From assembly GCA_000708835.1 (NCBI GenBank), contig DF237189.1, positions 1 through 64,000 of the forward strand: a stretch of 64,000 bases of DNA, given 5' to 3'. The notes below the pieces were generated by a model, which was given only the letters and a program-made list of their open reading frames with translations, searched no databases and was not told where the DNA came from. The position numbers and the translations under genes are program-made. Positions 12,987 to 26,800 of the stretch are shown here, one piece after another; the first letter of the stretch is position 1, and every line of letters begins with the position of its first letter. The DNA is from Klebsormidium nitens (taxonomy: Eukaryota; Streptophyta; Klebsormidiophyceae; Klebsormidiales; Klebsormidiaceae).

Positions 12987-15900
12987 ATGGCCATGCATAA
13001 GAAGGCTCACTTCATCACAGCGACCCATTGTCTGCAGGTTGGACAGGAGCTCAAGTGGCAGCGGCAGGTTGGTCGCCGGCGGATTTTCATCCAGACTGAG
13101 TTTGGCGATGTGCTGGGCCTTGAGGTGGACCGCGCAGAGAAGGCTGGCTCACTCAAGAAGAAGCTCCAGACTGCATTCAACATTCCCACCGAGCATAGCG
13201 AGCTCGTGTGCGGGGACCTGGTGCTCGAGAAAGAACTTACGGAAGTCAGGCGGGATGCCCCTGTCCTGCTCACCAGGGGGGGGTTGTCTCGCTCTCAGAG
13301 CAGCCCCTGCTTGACCCCCCCGTCGGCTCGATCGTTCCTGAAGCAGGACCAGGGAAAAGTGATTGAGGTCGTGGGGGGCGGGAGCTGTGCTGGAAAGCTG
13401 AAGAAAGTGCTGAGGGAGGCGGTGAAAGCGATCGACGGCGGCGTCATTCCGGTGCGCACGACGGGGGGCCTCGGGGGGGCGTATCTGCTGCAGAATACAA
13501 GGGGGGATTGCCTGGCGATTCTGAAACCGGGGGATGAGGAACCGTTGGCCCCCAACAACCCCAACGGTTTTGTGGGGCGGTCTCTGGGGCAGCCTGGCTT
13601 GAAGAAAGCAATTCGAGTGGGGGAGGCTGCCGTCCGAGAAGTTGCGGCATATCTTCTAGATCATGGGGGCTTTGCAAATGTCCCTGAGACCGTGCTGGTC
13701 AAGTGCACGCACTCGTGCTTCCATCTAAACAGCCCGCGCTCCCTCGGGCCTGGAAAAGGCTCTTTGCCGGTGACGAAGCTGGGGTCGTTTCAGGAGTACA
13801 AGGAGCACGACTTTGACTGCAGCGAGCACGGCACGTCGCGCTTTCCGGCGTCCGAGGTGCACAGGATCGGGATCCTGGACGTACGGCTGCTTAACCTGGA
13901 CCGCCATTCAGGAAACATTTTGGTGCGAAAGCTGGGGAGGAAGGAACTAGAGGCAAGGCGTTCGGAAATGGGGAGAGAGGCGACCGTGGATGCGGGCGTG
14001 GAGCTGATTCCCATTGACCATGGGTACTGCCTACCCGAGATGCTGGAGGCGGCCTACTTTGAGTGGCTACACTGGCCGCAGGTGAGCTTGGTGGTTTCTT
14101 CCCTCTTCTGCTTTTGCATCTCTGTTTCATGATCCCGTATGCTGTTGGGCAGGCTTCTGAGTCCCTTCACTTGCATGCTTCCACTGCTGTTCCTGCTACT
14201 ATGCTTAGGCGGTGATCCCGTGCTGATGCTAGGCTTATTCTATTCACTTTGTATTCCTCCCCGTAAGAGCATCTGGAGAACATGCAGAGTGCCTAATAAC
14301 AGAGTTTAGAGGTTAGATCAGCATATACATATTGAAGCCGTGCTTGTGTTCGAAGCAGGCATCGTTGTTCTCTCCGAGCAGCATGTGGCCACAATCCCCA
14401 ACATCTACCACGAAGATGAAGCGGAATCAATGTTCAGAGAAGACAACCAGCACTGACCATTGTGTCCTATGTGCAGGCGTCGCTGCCCTTCTCGGAGGAG
14501 CACCTTGCGTACATTGCTGCGCTGGACCCGGCCCGCGACGTGGAGCTGCTGCGGCGGGAGCTGCCGATGCTGCGCGAGGCGTGCCTGCGCATCCTGCACC
14601 TCTCCACGCTCTTCCTCAAGCGCGCCGCAGCCATGGGCCTCACGCTTGCTGAGATTGGTGCCATGATGAGCCGCGAGTGCGCGGGGCTGGAGGAAGAAGC
14701 GAGCGATTTTGAGGTAGGCAGCAACTGATTGGTGCATCCCAACCAAGCCTAAGGGGTGGTTGGTGTCTGGACGTGCTAGCATTGTCTCGAAGATGAGGTT
14801 CGTTCGTATCTAGAGTAGGTCTCTTGGGACATGTGCGGAAAGTGCAAAACAGCTGTAGTAGCCAAGAGTGTCGTTCATAGAACTGTTGCTTGTTGGATAC
14901 ATTTTCTCATTGGATGATCTGTGTAAGAGGGTGTGATTGAATGGAGAAGAGCAGTAGGATTCAATGTTGGATGTCGTGAAGGCATCGCTTGTACTTTGGC
15001 GGTTTTGGCTGTGGGGGAGAGGCAAGAAAAGCATATTCGAGAAGGGAAGCAGGCCGTTACAGCTTCGAAGAGGCCATCGCGAGCCCCTTTCTTAGGTTCA
15101 TTTCTGTCTGTCGTGCAGCTGGTGTGCCAAGCGGCCAAGCAGCGCCTGGAGGAGGACCTCGCCGCGTTTCGCCCCGAAGACCTCGCCTCCGACCACTTCT
15201 CCTCGGAGGGCCTCGACGACTTCCGCGACGAGGAGCTGTCCAGCGTCCAGTTCGACATGGACGAGGACGACACGTGGCACTCCTCCCTCTCCCCCCGCTC
15301 CGTCTCTGGGGGCCAGCTGTCACCCCTTGCGTCTTCCCGGGGGACGTTTTCGTACTCTCCCGCGTCCCCCTCCGCCGGTGACAGCCGCGCCTCGAGCACT
15401 TCGCCGTTCAGCGGGGGCTTTGCAAACACGACGCCCCCGCCGGGAAGGAACGCGCAGTCGCCCCCCCAGAGGAGCTCCGGGCTGACCACCCCGGCATCGC
15501 GGAAAGTCGGTTTCAACGCCCCCCTGTTGCGCCTGGAAGAGATGGAGCCGCTGAGGGAGGCGTCTCCGCCTGTATCGTCGAGCGTGTGCCACAGTGCCAT
15601 GGGGCTGGGGAGCTCGATCTTCAACCGAAAGGGGGGGCATCCGTTCGGTCGTAGCACCAGCTCGAGGAACCCCCACGGGCTGAAGTCGACGGCGGTGCGA
15701 CGTGAGACGGTGCTCAACATTCAGGGCGGGGCGATCTCGTCTCCGTACGCAGCACACGAAGTTGGTGAGTCGCGGCGTCCCTGCCCTCGTATGGTGTAAA
15801 ACGTGCACGTGCTTCCGGTGTTTGCGATCTCAGTTTAACCTGAGCCGATGTCGACTTTGGTGCCAGCTTCTATGGGAGGTTCTGGTCCGGGGACAGACAG

Positions 15901-16261
15901 CAAGGGTCGCAGTCTTCATGAGCTTTCAGTTGGTGAAGATGTAAAACTGCCTATCTCAATAACCAGCTCGACTACGTTTGCTTCGCGAGACAATTTAGCA
16001 GCTCAGTTGCACCACATCAGCCTTCTAAAGTGCTGCTTATATGCATGCTTTTGAAATCAAACTCTTAAGCGCGTTTGCCTTCCTGTGCGTGCAGTGGACC
16101 AGCCAGGGGCGGAGGGGCCCTTGATCCTCTCCAACATCCCGTCGCGGGCATGGCCGACCTTCCTGCATTACTTTTGTGAGCTGATTGACGATAGTCTGGC
16201 TCAGCGCCGCCGCGAGAGCAACTTGCGGATGGCGCGCCTAGGAACCTCCTGCAAGTTCTGA
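12987..16261 (+). CDS. PI4KG: Phosphatidylinositol 4-kinase gamma with ubiquitin-like domain, 4 exons
   Basis: Plant-type PI4K gamma. Characterised members often act as protein kinases on ubiquitin-related partners rather than as lipid kinases. Exons: 12987-14081, 14477-14713, 15119-15764 and 16095-16261, with phases 0, 0 and 1. The total of 2145 nt gives 714 residues. A ubiquitin-like fold covers about residues 32-97 (LVCGDLVLEKELTEVRRD at its end). The PI3/4-kinase domain follows from about 154: Gly-rich GGLGGAYL, lysine in AILKPGDEEP (K180), catalytic loop LDRHSGN (304-310) and the DHG metal-binding motif (344-346) in IPIDHGYCLPE. The central part of exon 3 is Ser/Pro-rich and probably disordered. 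The protein ends RLGTSCKF, the typical C-terminus of the plant family. The start ATG has good context (AGCCATGG), but an upstream exon joining at about 13040 cannot be excluded, because land-plant members have extra N-terminal sequence. Confidence 0.94.
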
Positions 16262-17939
16262 TGTAACAGTATGGCATCCAGTTTGTTGTCGGGTCAAAAA
16301 GGACGGGCATGTAGCTTGGAACGCCTGCAGGAAGTCTCCCGAAATGCACGGCGTGCATTAGTTTCTTCTCATTGTATTTCTAACTGATATTGATTGGGTT
16401 CGTCGTGAACGTGGGCAAGAAGTAGGGAGTCGTTTGCAGCGCAGAAGGAGTTGAGTCGAAGTTGTAATAACGTACAGATCATGTAGGTCGAGGGATAGAT
16501 TAGCTGAGTCTACATTTTGGGTCTCGAGAACGTGACTAAGAGTTCCCGCAATGTATAAGCTGACTCACTAGCTGTCCATATTGAGGTATTTGGCATTGGC
16601 CGTCGTTATCTTCCTTTTGCCACACTTAGCAACGTAATTGTTGGTTTAGGCATTATCAGTGCATGCATTGGCACTAATGTGCCATGATCTGCTCAGTGAA
16701 TATATCACAAGTATTGCAGCCCGCCGCGGCAGCGGGGCACATTTTTGGAACTCAGTGACCATTGATATCATGAGTAAGTAACCGTCTCTCGGACTATCCT
16801 GGTTTATAATATATCCGAGAGCTAGCTCTGATCAGCAGGCTGGTTGCGCACCGCGTGCCATCACGTCACTAGGATTCAGGTTAGTAATAGGCGTTATAGT
16901 GACACGGACATACATCAATTACCGTCTAGTCAATATATCCTGTACGTCGAAAAAGTGCCCGCGTCTCAGCACGTACTGGCACATAAAAGACGATGCACAT
17001 GCATGCTGAGCAATCATTGCACGGGACACGTACGGTGCGGAATTCGATAGCTGCATTTCAGTCGGTCGGCGCGGCAGGTTACCGAGTACGGACCTAGGCT
17101 CCCAACCCTTGACCGTCGGTCGGACCGGGGCAACTTCCCCGGATCCGACCTACCAGCTATCCGGAACTTTCTGGCGAAAATATCTGGTTTGCCGGAAATA
17201 TGTCAAAATTGCCCCAATTCGCCAGTGGAAATGGTGGAACTTTAGTGCACCATTGTGCTGCCTTGGAGAGGGGCATCAAGCCGCTCTTTTTCATAGATGG
17301 TGGACAAAGTCCTTCCTGTCTGCTGAGAAGAATCAAGATCACCTCTTCGGATCTAAAACATAGGCTTTGTGGGTAAGAAATGAGTCGAGTGCTGACGGCT
17401 CAGTGGACGCCATTGTTAAGGCGACTCTTCCAGCTCCTTCGGACACAGGCCCTGTTTTTGACAGGATGTCGAATTCGGGCCCCGCTATTTCGGCCGAGCA
17501 TCAAATCGCAAGGCCTCGGCCAATTTGACCAACCGGGTCGTAAAGGAGATGGGGGAGGTGGACTTGGTGTCGAGCTCCCCTCAATCTAGAGTCTTAAAAC
17601 TCGAGTCTGCTGCAGTCTTCCCTACCTTCAATTTCAAATACCGCCGCTTCATAACACATAGATCCATAATGCACATGTGAGCCCCTGGCAGTCGAGAACC
17701 AGCTGCATTGATTCTCCTTCAGGGTTCTTTCTGCTGTGCTTCTGCAGCTTTGAGTTTTGCTACTAAAGTTCCGAGCGACCAGCATTCTTGCCACATCCCA
17801 TATCATTGCCAAATAGTGCTATGTGTGCATCCGATTGCAGTTTGATTGATGGTGCACCGGTTGGAGCTGCTAAATCTGATGCTCTAAAGCATAGAGTCTG
17901 CCATTAGGGGCACTTAAGAGCAAGCTCTCAGAAAGTGCG
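16262..17939. other. Intergenic, no gene seen
   Basis: About 1.7 kb downstream of PI4K gamma. Only short overlapping frames without domains are visible. I see no convincing repeat, RNA gene or promoter. Confidence 0.4.
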
Positions 17940-20180
17940 TTGTCTTTAGACTACCAGGGAAGGCTAAGGACTGAAGGGGGGCCCGCAAGCTATCAGGTTG
18001 ATTGCAAGTTCTGCTGTGCTTCATGTGCTTTTGAATATCTCCAAGACAGAGCAGGAGGTGAGTTGCTTTTGAAACAGGCAAGGGTCACCCTCATTCAGTC
18101 CACTTTCGCATTCATCCTAACCTTCGATCTCATATACTAGAGCAGATTCTAGGGCTCTTCCTCAACCTGCTCAAGAGATCTTGAAGCTTGAAGCATCTCT
18201 CCTGTCGGTATGAGAGCTGAAGCCAACATTAGACCATAGGAGTCTATTTCTTTCTAGTGAAGCTGCAGGGACTGGACGGAGTTGGGCAGTGCTTTTGGCC
18301 TGAGCCTTGTTCACCCTGGATCCTTGTCTGTCATTCAGCTCTCAATGCTTCTTCATACCAAGATTTGAACTGTGGCTGATTGCAATGAATCTGCTCAAGA
18401 CTCAACAGAGGGCAACTGAAACTAGGATCGGATTAGACTTTAGTTTCTGATGTGCATCTGGGTATGTGCTTGGCAGTCTCAGCCCTTTTCATCAATGCTA
18501 GATGTCTAGATATGAACCAGCTTAATGAGGTGGAAATTGGGTAATATGAGCTGACCTGAAAGCATCATTATTGTGCAGAACTTCAAGATTTGGAGGTCAC
18601 CGTTACATTAGCTGCCGGATTGGGGGCAGTCTAGCTCAACTCTGAGTCTTTGTTCCTGGCGGCCTATCAATCTGCGCGAAGGTGGGTTTGACAAGACTTC
18701 GCGTGTTACGCCCACTCTACCTTCAAAAAAGGACAGCACGCATAATGTCTGCGAGTCAATTCTCTTGCACAAGCTGGTGGGACAACTTTGGAACATCTCG
18801 GAAGGTCCTTGAGCTGGCTCCCTCAACCTGAGCCCTTTCTTGTGAAAGGGATCCCCGAATACACCTTCAGTTACAGCCTTTCCTTCTCAAGGGCTCTACA
18901 GCAAGAATCTGAACATGAGTACCTGGTACATCGTCTCCTGCGGCCTTGTGCACCCGGTATAGGGCTATGAGGCTAGGGCGATCCACCCTTTACATACGTG
19001 TGCAGTTAGCAGGAGCCCCTGACGCACTATCTATCTGCTTATTATGTTTGTTCTCCTTTGACAGCCGCAAACAAAAGAGCTGGCAGCTGCAATCTGGTAA
19101 AAGAGATTGCAGGGGGTGCAAGTAGAGCAAGCGTCGCTGCGGTCAGCAAAGCAAGCACGGCTGCGTCCAGGTCGGTGATCCACCCACAGTGATTTCTTAA
19201 TGTGCTCAAGCTGCTTCTTCCAGCAGCTTGGGCGTCGCTAAGATCGTTGACAATTACCTTTGCGAGCACGTATGCATACGAGCCCACCTGATCCGCTTGA
19301 CATACTGAAGAAACTGATTTGTCCATGAAGGTGATTGCTTCAGTATGTCTGCCAACCTTTCCAAGCTCACGGCTCTTAGGTTCAGCTGTACAAACATTTG
19401 GCTACCAGCTGAGCAAGCTTCTGGCCTTGTGTGGTAGGCTTACCGATTCTGCATCAGATCAAGCACATCAATCCGGTACAGCAACCCATGCGCACATAGG
19501 GATTGCGTCTTCCAGGGCTCACGACTTTCAAACCTTCCTGTCCAGATCCCCTTCTTTGCTGACATCATCAACGCTGCGGGCAACGTGGTCAACACTGGTA
19601 TTGTCGTGCGGCCTGAGGTGCGCACCTCTCCGCAGTGGCGTCTTCCTGGCAGAGTGAGAGGCAGCTTGCAAAAGTCATTCCCAGAAGAGGTGCTCAAAGG
19701 GGAAATTAGCATTGATGTGTGGACCGGAGTGCCTGTCTCTTCAACAAGTGCTTTCCCGGCTAAATGCATTCAGCAAGCAATCAGCACTGGCGCAAACACA
19801 TGTTGGCATTTGCTTGAGAAGTGACGGAGCTTATGATCTAATTGCATACAGGGCCCCTCGCTTCCGAAGCCCCTCGCTTTCAAATCTGCGGCAGCCACCA
19901 AGTCAGTCAGCGTCCGGTCAGTTAACAATCTTTTGCTTGTGTGCTCTTGCTCAAAAGCCAAGGCTTTCATGTTAGTGTCTCGTTGTCCCCCTTTCTATTC
20001 TTTAGAATATTGCGGCGTGCCTGCTTTTCAACTCTGCAAGTCTGCAACTTCGTCCAAAGCTTTGCTTGAGTTTGTCAAAGGGATGATTCTGTACCTTGCT
20101 CTCACCTTCTTACGGCTATCTCAACAGGATCTGTGGGTGGTGTTCAAGACAAGCTGTGTATAGCATTCCAGTTACATTAT
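17940..20180 (+). other. Possible unrecognised + strand gene or gene relic
   Basis: Several short open stretches bounded by plausible splice sites lie on the + strand: one ending at the donor AGGAG-GTGAGT near 18058, an Ala/Ser-rich stretch after an acceptor near 19065 (ending SKASTAAS), and a stretch near 19536-19670 containing IPFFADIINAAGNVVNTG. I could not join them into one frame and recognise no family. This may be a poorly conserved gene, a decayed gene or chance. Confidence 0.2.
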
Positions 20181-20864
20181 CTTTTGTTGACGGGCTGACG
20201 CTCAAAGTGATCAATGATGTCACAGCATTTCTGCTCTTTGCGAATCCAGTAGGGAATCCAACCAGGAGCCTGCATTTCCCACCATCTTCCAAAATTGCGT
20301 TCTGTGCGGCGTGTCCTTGAAGCAAGGCAGAATATCGAAAGTTTTGAGGTTTGTGTCACTGATAATCGTTTGTTCTTTTGCATCTGAACTTCAGGTCAAA
20401 GGTCTGGTGCCCCTTATCCGGGCGCGACAACTGAGGCCTTGCACGTCTTGAGATTGGAGGTGTCGCTTGCATATTTGGTGCTACCTACAGCGGGGTAAGC
20501 CATGCTTCAGTTCAATTCAATTCACTTCATTGTGACGAAAATAAGGTCCATCTTGCTGGCCGCTAAAGCCTAGGTTTGGTTTCAGGCTGTCTAGGCTGTC
20601 AAAAGGTGACAACTCTCGCAAGGACTCCGCATCAGTCGGATCAAAAGAATGGACAAGCAAGCTCAAAAAGACTCCGTTTTCAGTCAAGGTCATTCCCCGG
20701 GGGTCATTCTCGAGTCGTTGCTCTAGTGCTGAATACTCTCCGTATGCTTGAGCTGTTTGCGCTCATCTTCTAGTGGGCTGGACGCCCCTCAGTCACTTGT
20801 CATGATGACTTGAAGTAAAGGTCCTTACATTTTCCAACTCCCAGACTGTGCGCGCGCATTCTGG

Positions 20865-23800
20865 ATGGCTGGGACTACTTCGTCGAGCTCGCTGGTTGAT
20901 GGCCACGTGGCCTTTCACGGATTTTGGAAAGTGAACCCATATGCGGAGCCACGGCCTGGACACTTCGATGCCCCGGGATACTTTTTGTTCCCCCATCTTG
21001 ACCCCGCCCAATTTCGATTGGATGATGTGTGGGTGGCTGTGTTATGCGACAATTTTGTTGCGCGACCGCGTGGCCATCCTAACCAGACCGAGAGAAGGTT
21101 TGACCTTGCTTGGGCAGCTTATCTGATTGATATGCACCATAACTTATCGGGAGGGGCCGGTCATGTTTACAACAGCGAGAAGTCGTTGGGTGTGGCGTTG
21201 ATGCGCGCTTTTGAGAAGAGGAACGAGGGTCCGACTGGGGGTCGAGTGGGCAGATTCGGCATTTAGCTGGGACAGCAGTTTCGGGGCGGGAGTGCCCCCT
21301 ATGGTCTCATCCTGGTCCTGAACGATGCACTTTTATGTTTTGTGATGGAGGGTCGTCTCCTACGGCTGAAGATGACGGGCTGGCTTGGATTGATGAGGAT
21401 GCTTCGACTGAGGCTGTAGAGCCTGTCGCTGAGGATGGGGATCTTGGGACGTCTTTTGGGCTGGACGGGATTAATGATTTTGAGATACTGGATGATGAGA
21501 CCGCAGAGATTCTGAGGGATGCCGAACCGAACTCCGGCGAGGCATCCGATGATGCTAACAAGCGGTTGTGCGAAGCCTACAGGCGGCTTTACACAAAGCA
21601 TGGCCAGCGTATGGCCTTGAAAAATCTGAGGAATACAATGATGCCCCTCTCAAGGCTAATTGCTTGGATAGCTTGCAAGAGCTTGTCCCAATATACCACG
21701 ATGAGGACTATCGTCCAGTTTGCTGCTCGGAAGCCCTTTTCATATACGGATTGTGCAAGTGGGGAGTGGCGGGAGGTGGAGACATTCTTGTGCGCTCGGC
21801 TTATTGTTGCTGTTTACTCGGACGCCTCGCCCGATATCTTTAAGTGGTCCAAGTTGAAGTTCCTCGAGGACCCTGACAATCAGGAGTTGGTCGACCAGAC
21901 CGTAAGGGATTGGAAGGAGGCGGTATTTGACCACTTCGCTTTTCACGAGCTCGCACCACCTGTGCATATTGCCCTCATCTCGGATACTCGCCATTGTCGA
22001 GGAAACAATTTCCTCCTCGTTTTCCGGGCCGTTGATCACGCCGTTTCCGCCAGGTCTGACTCTTTGGAGATTGGCGACTGCCTTCTGCGTATCACTGCAG
22101 TTGTCAATCGGAGGATGAGACTGAGGCTTGGTGGGGGCCTAGTCATGCCTGATCTCTTGTCGACTGCTGCTCAAGCGTCTCTTGCTGCGAAAGACGAGAC
22201 CGCCGACCTGTTTGACTACCTTATAGACAACGTGTCCCCCTACGAATATTTATGTGAAGGGGGGATCAGGGTGATGCAAGAGAAGGCTGTGCGGGTTTTG
22301 CATTGTGATCCTGCACTAACGGCGGACATGGTCGCCCAATACTTCGTGGAGACTGCAGGCGTTCGTCCCGCTCGAGTGCTGCGGGACTCGAAGTTCAAGC
22401 AAACGCAGCCTGGCTTCGTCACCTGGATTGCTGACTTTGCTCAGTCAGGGGCTGACTGCGAGGATCAGTTTCGAGACATTGATGAGGTTATGCGTCAAAA
22501 TAACGGGACCTTTTTGCACCCAACTTTGGGCGAACACGCAATCCGATTACAACTCTTGAGGAAGCGAACACCAGGTTAGTTGAATTTTGCATAACACAGA
22601 TTGTCTTCGGAGTTGGACGGACGGCTTCTTTGACTGGTCTTTGCCTCATTTACCTTGTGGTCTGCCTTTGGTTTTATCTAGTGTCGGAACAGCTGCCTCC
22701 TTATGTGCGGCATAAGCTAAGAGTTTCAATGTCTGCTTTGTTGAGATCTTTGCTCAGGTACAGATTGTGATGCGCGATTGATCCGGTTCACGGTGCTTGG
22801 CACTGGGTTCCTTTTCTGCCCGCTGTCTCCCTCTCGGTTCCCTCTGCTCTGATGTCTTTTGTTGTTCTCTAGGGCTCAGTATCCTTTCTCGTTCTTGAGC
22901 TCTTCATCTCGGCGACTTTTGAAACCAGAAAGAATTTATATCGATAAAATAGTGAAGGTTGAATAGCTCCGCAGGCAAGGTTCTTAACGCTCGTTGACCC
23001 TTCTCAGGTGGCCGAGCTTCCAAACCGTGGAAGATGTTGGAGCGCATCCAGGAGACAGCGGCGAATCGCCGTAACCTCCTGGAGTTGCACCCGGCCAGGC
23101 CAGCGCACGCGTCTATTTTAGAGTTCTGGGATGGCTTTGCCGCGCTGAAGAATAGTATGACCAATTTTCGATATACAATACTTTCCGCCGACTTGTACAA
23201 AGCTGCTAAATCGACGGCGGGACGAGGTTTTGACGTGCGCTCAAGCGAGGGGCAAGCGCCCCGTGCTCCTGTGTGCTTGACTCCTGCCGATCGGGAGGAA
23301 TTGCACACATATTTTCCTCACCATCCGCCCTTCCCCTCTCACGTCCCTCTGGCACAGATGCGGCATCTTCATCAGGAATATTGCGCGCTGGTGGGCTTCG
23401 AACATAACGGCCAGCGTATCCTCGCCCCTATTACCAGTTCTACAGGGGATATCAAGGCCAATAACCACCTTCTCAGCCAAGATAACCGGTGCCCTTGCTG
23501 CCAAATGCCATACGCTGACTACTACCATCATTTCTATTGCGGCGCCCACCGCTCTGCGTTTACTAACATGGAGGACTAACGGGGTTTCTTGGAGGAACTT
23601 GCCGATCTGATCGCCTTCGCTGGGACCAGCGACGCCGTGTGCAAATCTCTAAATGAGGTGCACGGCCAGGAGCTCTTTGATAGGGTTCTTGTGCTTGCTG
23701 CTGCGCAGCTTACAGCTGCAAAGGCGCTCGAGGAAGGTGGAGGGCTGCCAAGCCCCATTCTCATTCGAAGAGCGACGCTCTTTGCTGCATTCTCAGCTGC

Positions 23801-26800
23801 GCCGGACACTGTCGCTCTAGGGAAAATATTGGAGGGTAAGCTCGGCGACAGCAATTTGAGGTACAGGGCCGGCCGCGGCGAGTCGTTTGACGAGGTGATG
23901 GCGGTGGGAGTAAACCCTCTGGCCAAATCGCGCCTTAAGACCCTGATGGTATTTCTAAAACGGCGACACCATGACGTGTTGGGACTACCAATTGATTATC
24001 TTTATCCTCGGAATCCTCTTGTCCCCGTCCCCAGGATAATATGCGCTCCGATGCACACTGTGATGAGGACGCTCAAGATTCATCTCAGCCTCATCCAGAG
24101 CGTTGGCATTGGGACAGCGCCTGACGGGCCAGGCGCGAAGGAGTCTCTTGATATATATGCAATGAACCAGGTTGGTGACTCTCCGCTTTGCTCTTGGATT
24201 TAGTTGTATCCCGTTTCTTTATCCTCTTCTTAGTTTCTCCAGGCTTCGCGTGTGACTGTAAGCGGATTGTGTCCCCTTTCGGTCAAGGTTCTTTTTGAGA
24301 TATACTCTGAGTTCTGATCCGTTTGCCTTCCTTCCTTTGTAGAAGGCCCTAATCAACAGCCACTTACTCATGAAGGACGAGTCGAATCCTGGAGACCGTA
24401 TCTCCATGGACTTGAACGGCGAATCTATTCGACTCGTCTTTAATCGGTGGCCTGATTTGGTTGGAGAGTTTTTGAGCCGGGTTCAAGCACTCCTTCCCAT
24501 ATTGGCGACCTGGACGACGAAGCTTATCTACAGCCACGAGCTCCCTACGGCTCGCTCTCGCTTGGCGTTATGGTGTCTCACATATGCCGAAATTACCGTG
24601 GCTCGAATCATGGACGACCAGCTTCGGGCAACGCAGACCAAAGACCGCAAGAACGTGGTCGTCTGCAATCATGCCCATGTGAAAGTTGCACACCTTCCAC
24701 AGGTCCGACCTCGAACAAATCTCGCTTTGACGTTTGGTCCTTTCTGGCACTTGCAAGTACAAAATCAACAGGCCTCACTCAATACTTCGGCGCCTGTGTC
24801 ACTTCGGATTTGGATTACATAGACTGTGACCTGAGCATTGGGTAGACTCGAGTGGCCGTTCATTCGGACCGACTGTCCCGACCCCTGATGTTCTCCGGGC
24901 CGTGCGCGTGCGACAACTTCAACTGTAAACGGTGATTTTGTGTCCGTTTTCCTTGGGCGATTAATGACACCTGTTCTCCGTTGTTTTACAGCTTCACGAA
25001 GCCTTCGATGTACCTCTAATTGACCTATCGGAAGAGGCTGGTGAACGGCTTCAAAAGCCGAATAAGGAGAGTATGTACAATAGGAGTGACCGGAAAACTG
25101 ACCAGGTTGACACAATGATCAGGGAGGAATTCTACCGGGAGAAGGGGATGATTGAGTACGGGATGAGGATAACGGATCCCCACACAGGCCAGCCCAAGCA
25201 TCATAATGCCTTTCAGGAAACAGTGGAAACTAATGTAATATATTATGGCTGCTTCTACAATTTTGATCAACCTGCGCGCTTCAATTTTGTCTCTCTTTTG
25301 GGCAACCTGGCTATGGGTCCCAGCGACTTGTTGGCTGATCAAGCTTACATATATTTGAGAGATCAAAGTCCGATTGAGTCCACGGAGTCTCCGGTGGCGC
25401 AGATGAACCTCCTCCAGCTTCCTCCCAAGAAGCCTTGCAAATGCACTTGCTTATGCCAGTGCGTACAGGGGTGCGCAAAGGCATGGCCTTGCAGATGCAA
25501 GTGTCGGGATGATTGCCGTGACTGTGCACACGGCAAGGCAACGGCTGACTGTAGCTGCTTATCATACCCACTTGTGGTCCTCCTAACGGGAAAAGGCGCA
25601 GGTAATTTAGTCTGCCACTAAGATCCTTGGACCCAGTGTTCAAATCTGAACCCTCGTTGGTGTGTCTGTTTTGGAAGGCTTTTGATTAAAGTTCACCGCG
25701 CTGTTTCGGACTGTTGATGTTGATTGTATGTATTGTGCTTGCAGGTACTGATCAATATCTGCATGTCCGCTTTTGCGAGAGCGGCGACCAAACAACCTGC
25801 AGCGCGCATATACCCGCCCTGGTTAGTTATTTGCGGGGCTCGAATGCTCTCCCCAGCCCTGGCAGGCTTATTCCCGCCAAGGACTATATCCTCGGCCAGC
25901 TAGCGACCCTCTGTAACGCTGCCGCGCGCCGGTTCAGACAACGCAACCTTGTGAAGCTTGGGTTGGAAGCACGGGCTCGGTTGGCTGAAAGTAAGTATTC
26001 CCGTCCGCACAAAGCTGGTCCAACGGATTGGTTCCGCTCGTTGGTTGCTGTTCTCGGCGAACTGCTAATCTCGTTGACCATCCTTTTGATTCTGCTGACT
26101 ACCAGTTTCCGTCTATCGAAGGCGGACCCCGCCCTTGGGCCGCCCAGTTTCCTCATCCAGTTTCTTTGGGGGCAGGACGATCCGGTCCCTTGGATCCTGG
26201 ATCCGTTTCTCTGGCGGATGACCGGAATCACCATTCAATCACTGCCTAAATCGTTCTATGACTTAGCTTCCGCTTTTCCGACGACTTTGTGTTACCTGAG
26301 TAACAAAATCCTTCTAATCTTAACTCATTTCGTCCGCTTGACTTTGGTTCCGCTCGCCAACAGCTGATTCTGCTCAGATTCCGTTCTTTCGCCATTCCGC
26401 TGAGTGCCGTTCTGTCGCTGGCCGCCGATTCTTATTAACTTGGGGCAGACTGAGATTCGTCCCGTCAGGCTTCCGTCCGCTGCTGGAATACCTTCTTCTG
26501 ACTTCGTATACCGTCCATTGACAACAGATCCCGCTGCACTGTGTTCTGCGCTGGGCTGGTGGGCTTTGTCCACGCACCAGAGTCTTCGATCCGTTTTGCT
26601 TGACAAACCGGTCGACAGACTCGAGGTAGACATTAATAGCTTTCTGGCTTCTTGATGAGCTTGGCTCTGGTCCGCAATGTACGCAAAGGCGATTTCGCGA
26701 AGACATTCAAACACTTTGGGTCTCGTCTCAGGGGTTACTTTCGACTTCAACGAGCCAATCACAGGGCCTCCGCATGGTGGCACTCTGGTCACCATTCGGG

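Noticed and set aside
13007-14130. Several minus-strand frames opposite PI4K gamma exon 1
   Set aside because: Antisense shadows of a clearly coding exon.
14875-15720. 281-residue frame on the minus strand
   Set aside because: Antisense shadow of PI4K gamma exon 3, whose GC-rich, Ser/Pro-rich coding keeps the other strand open.
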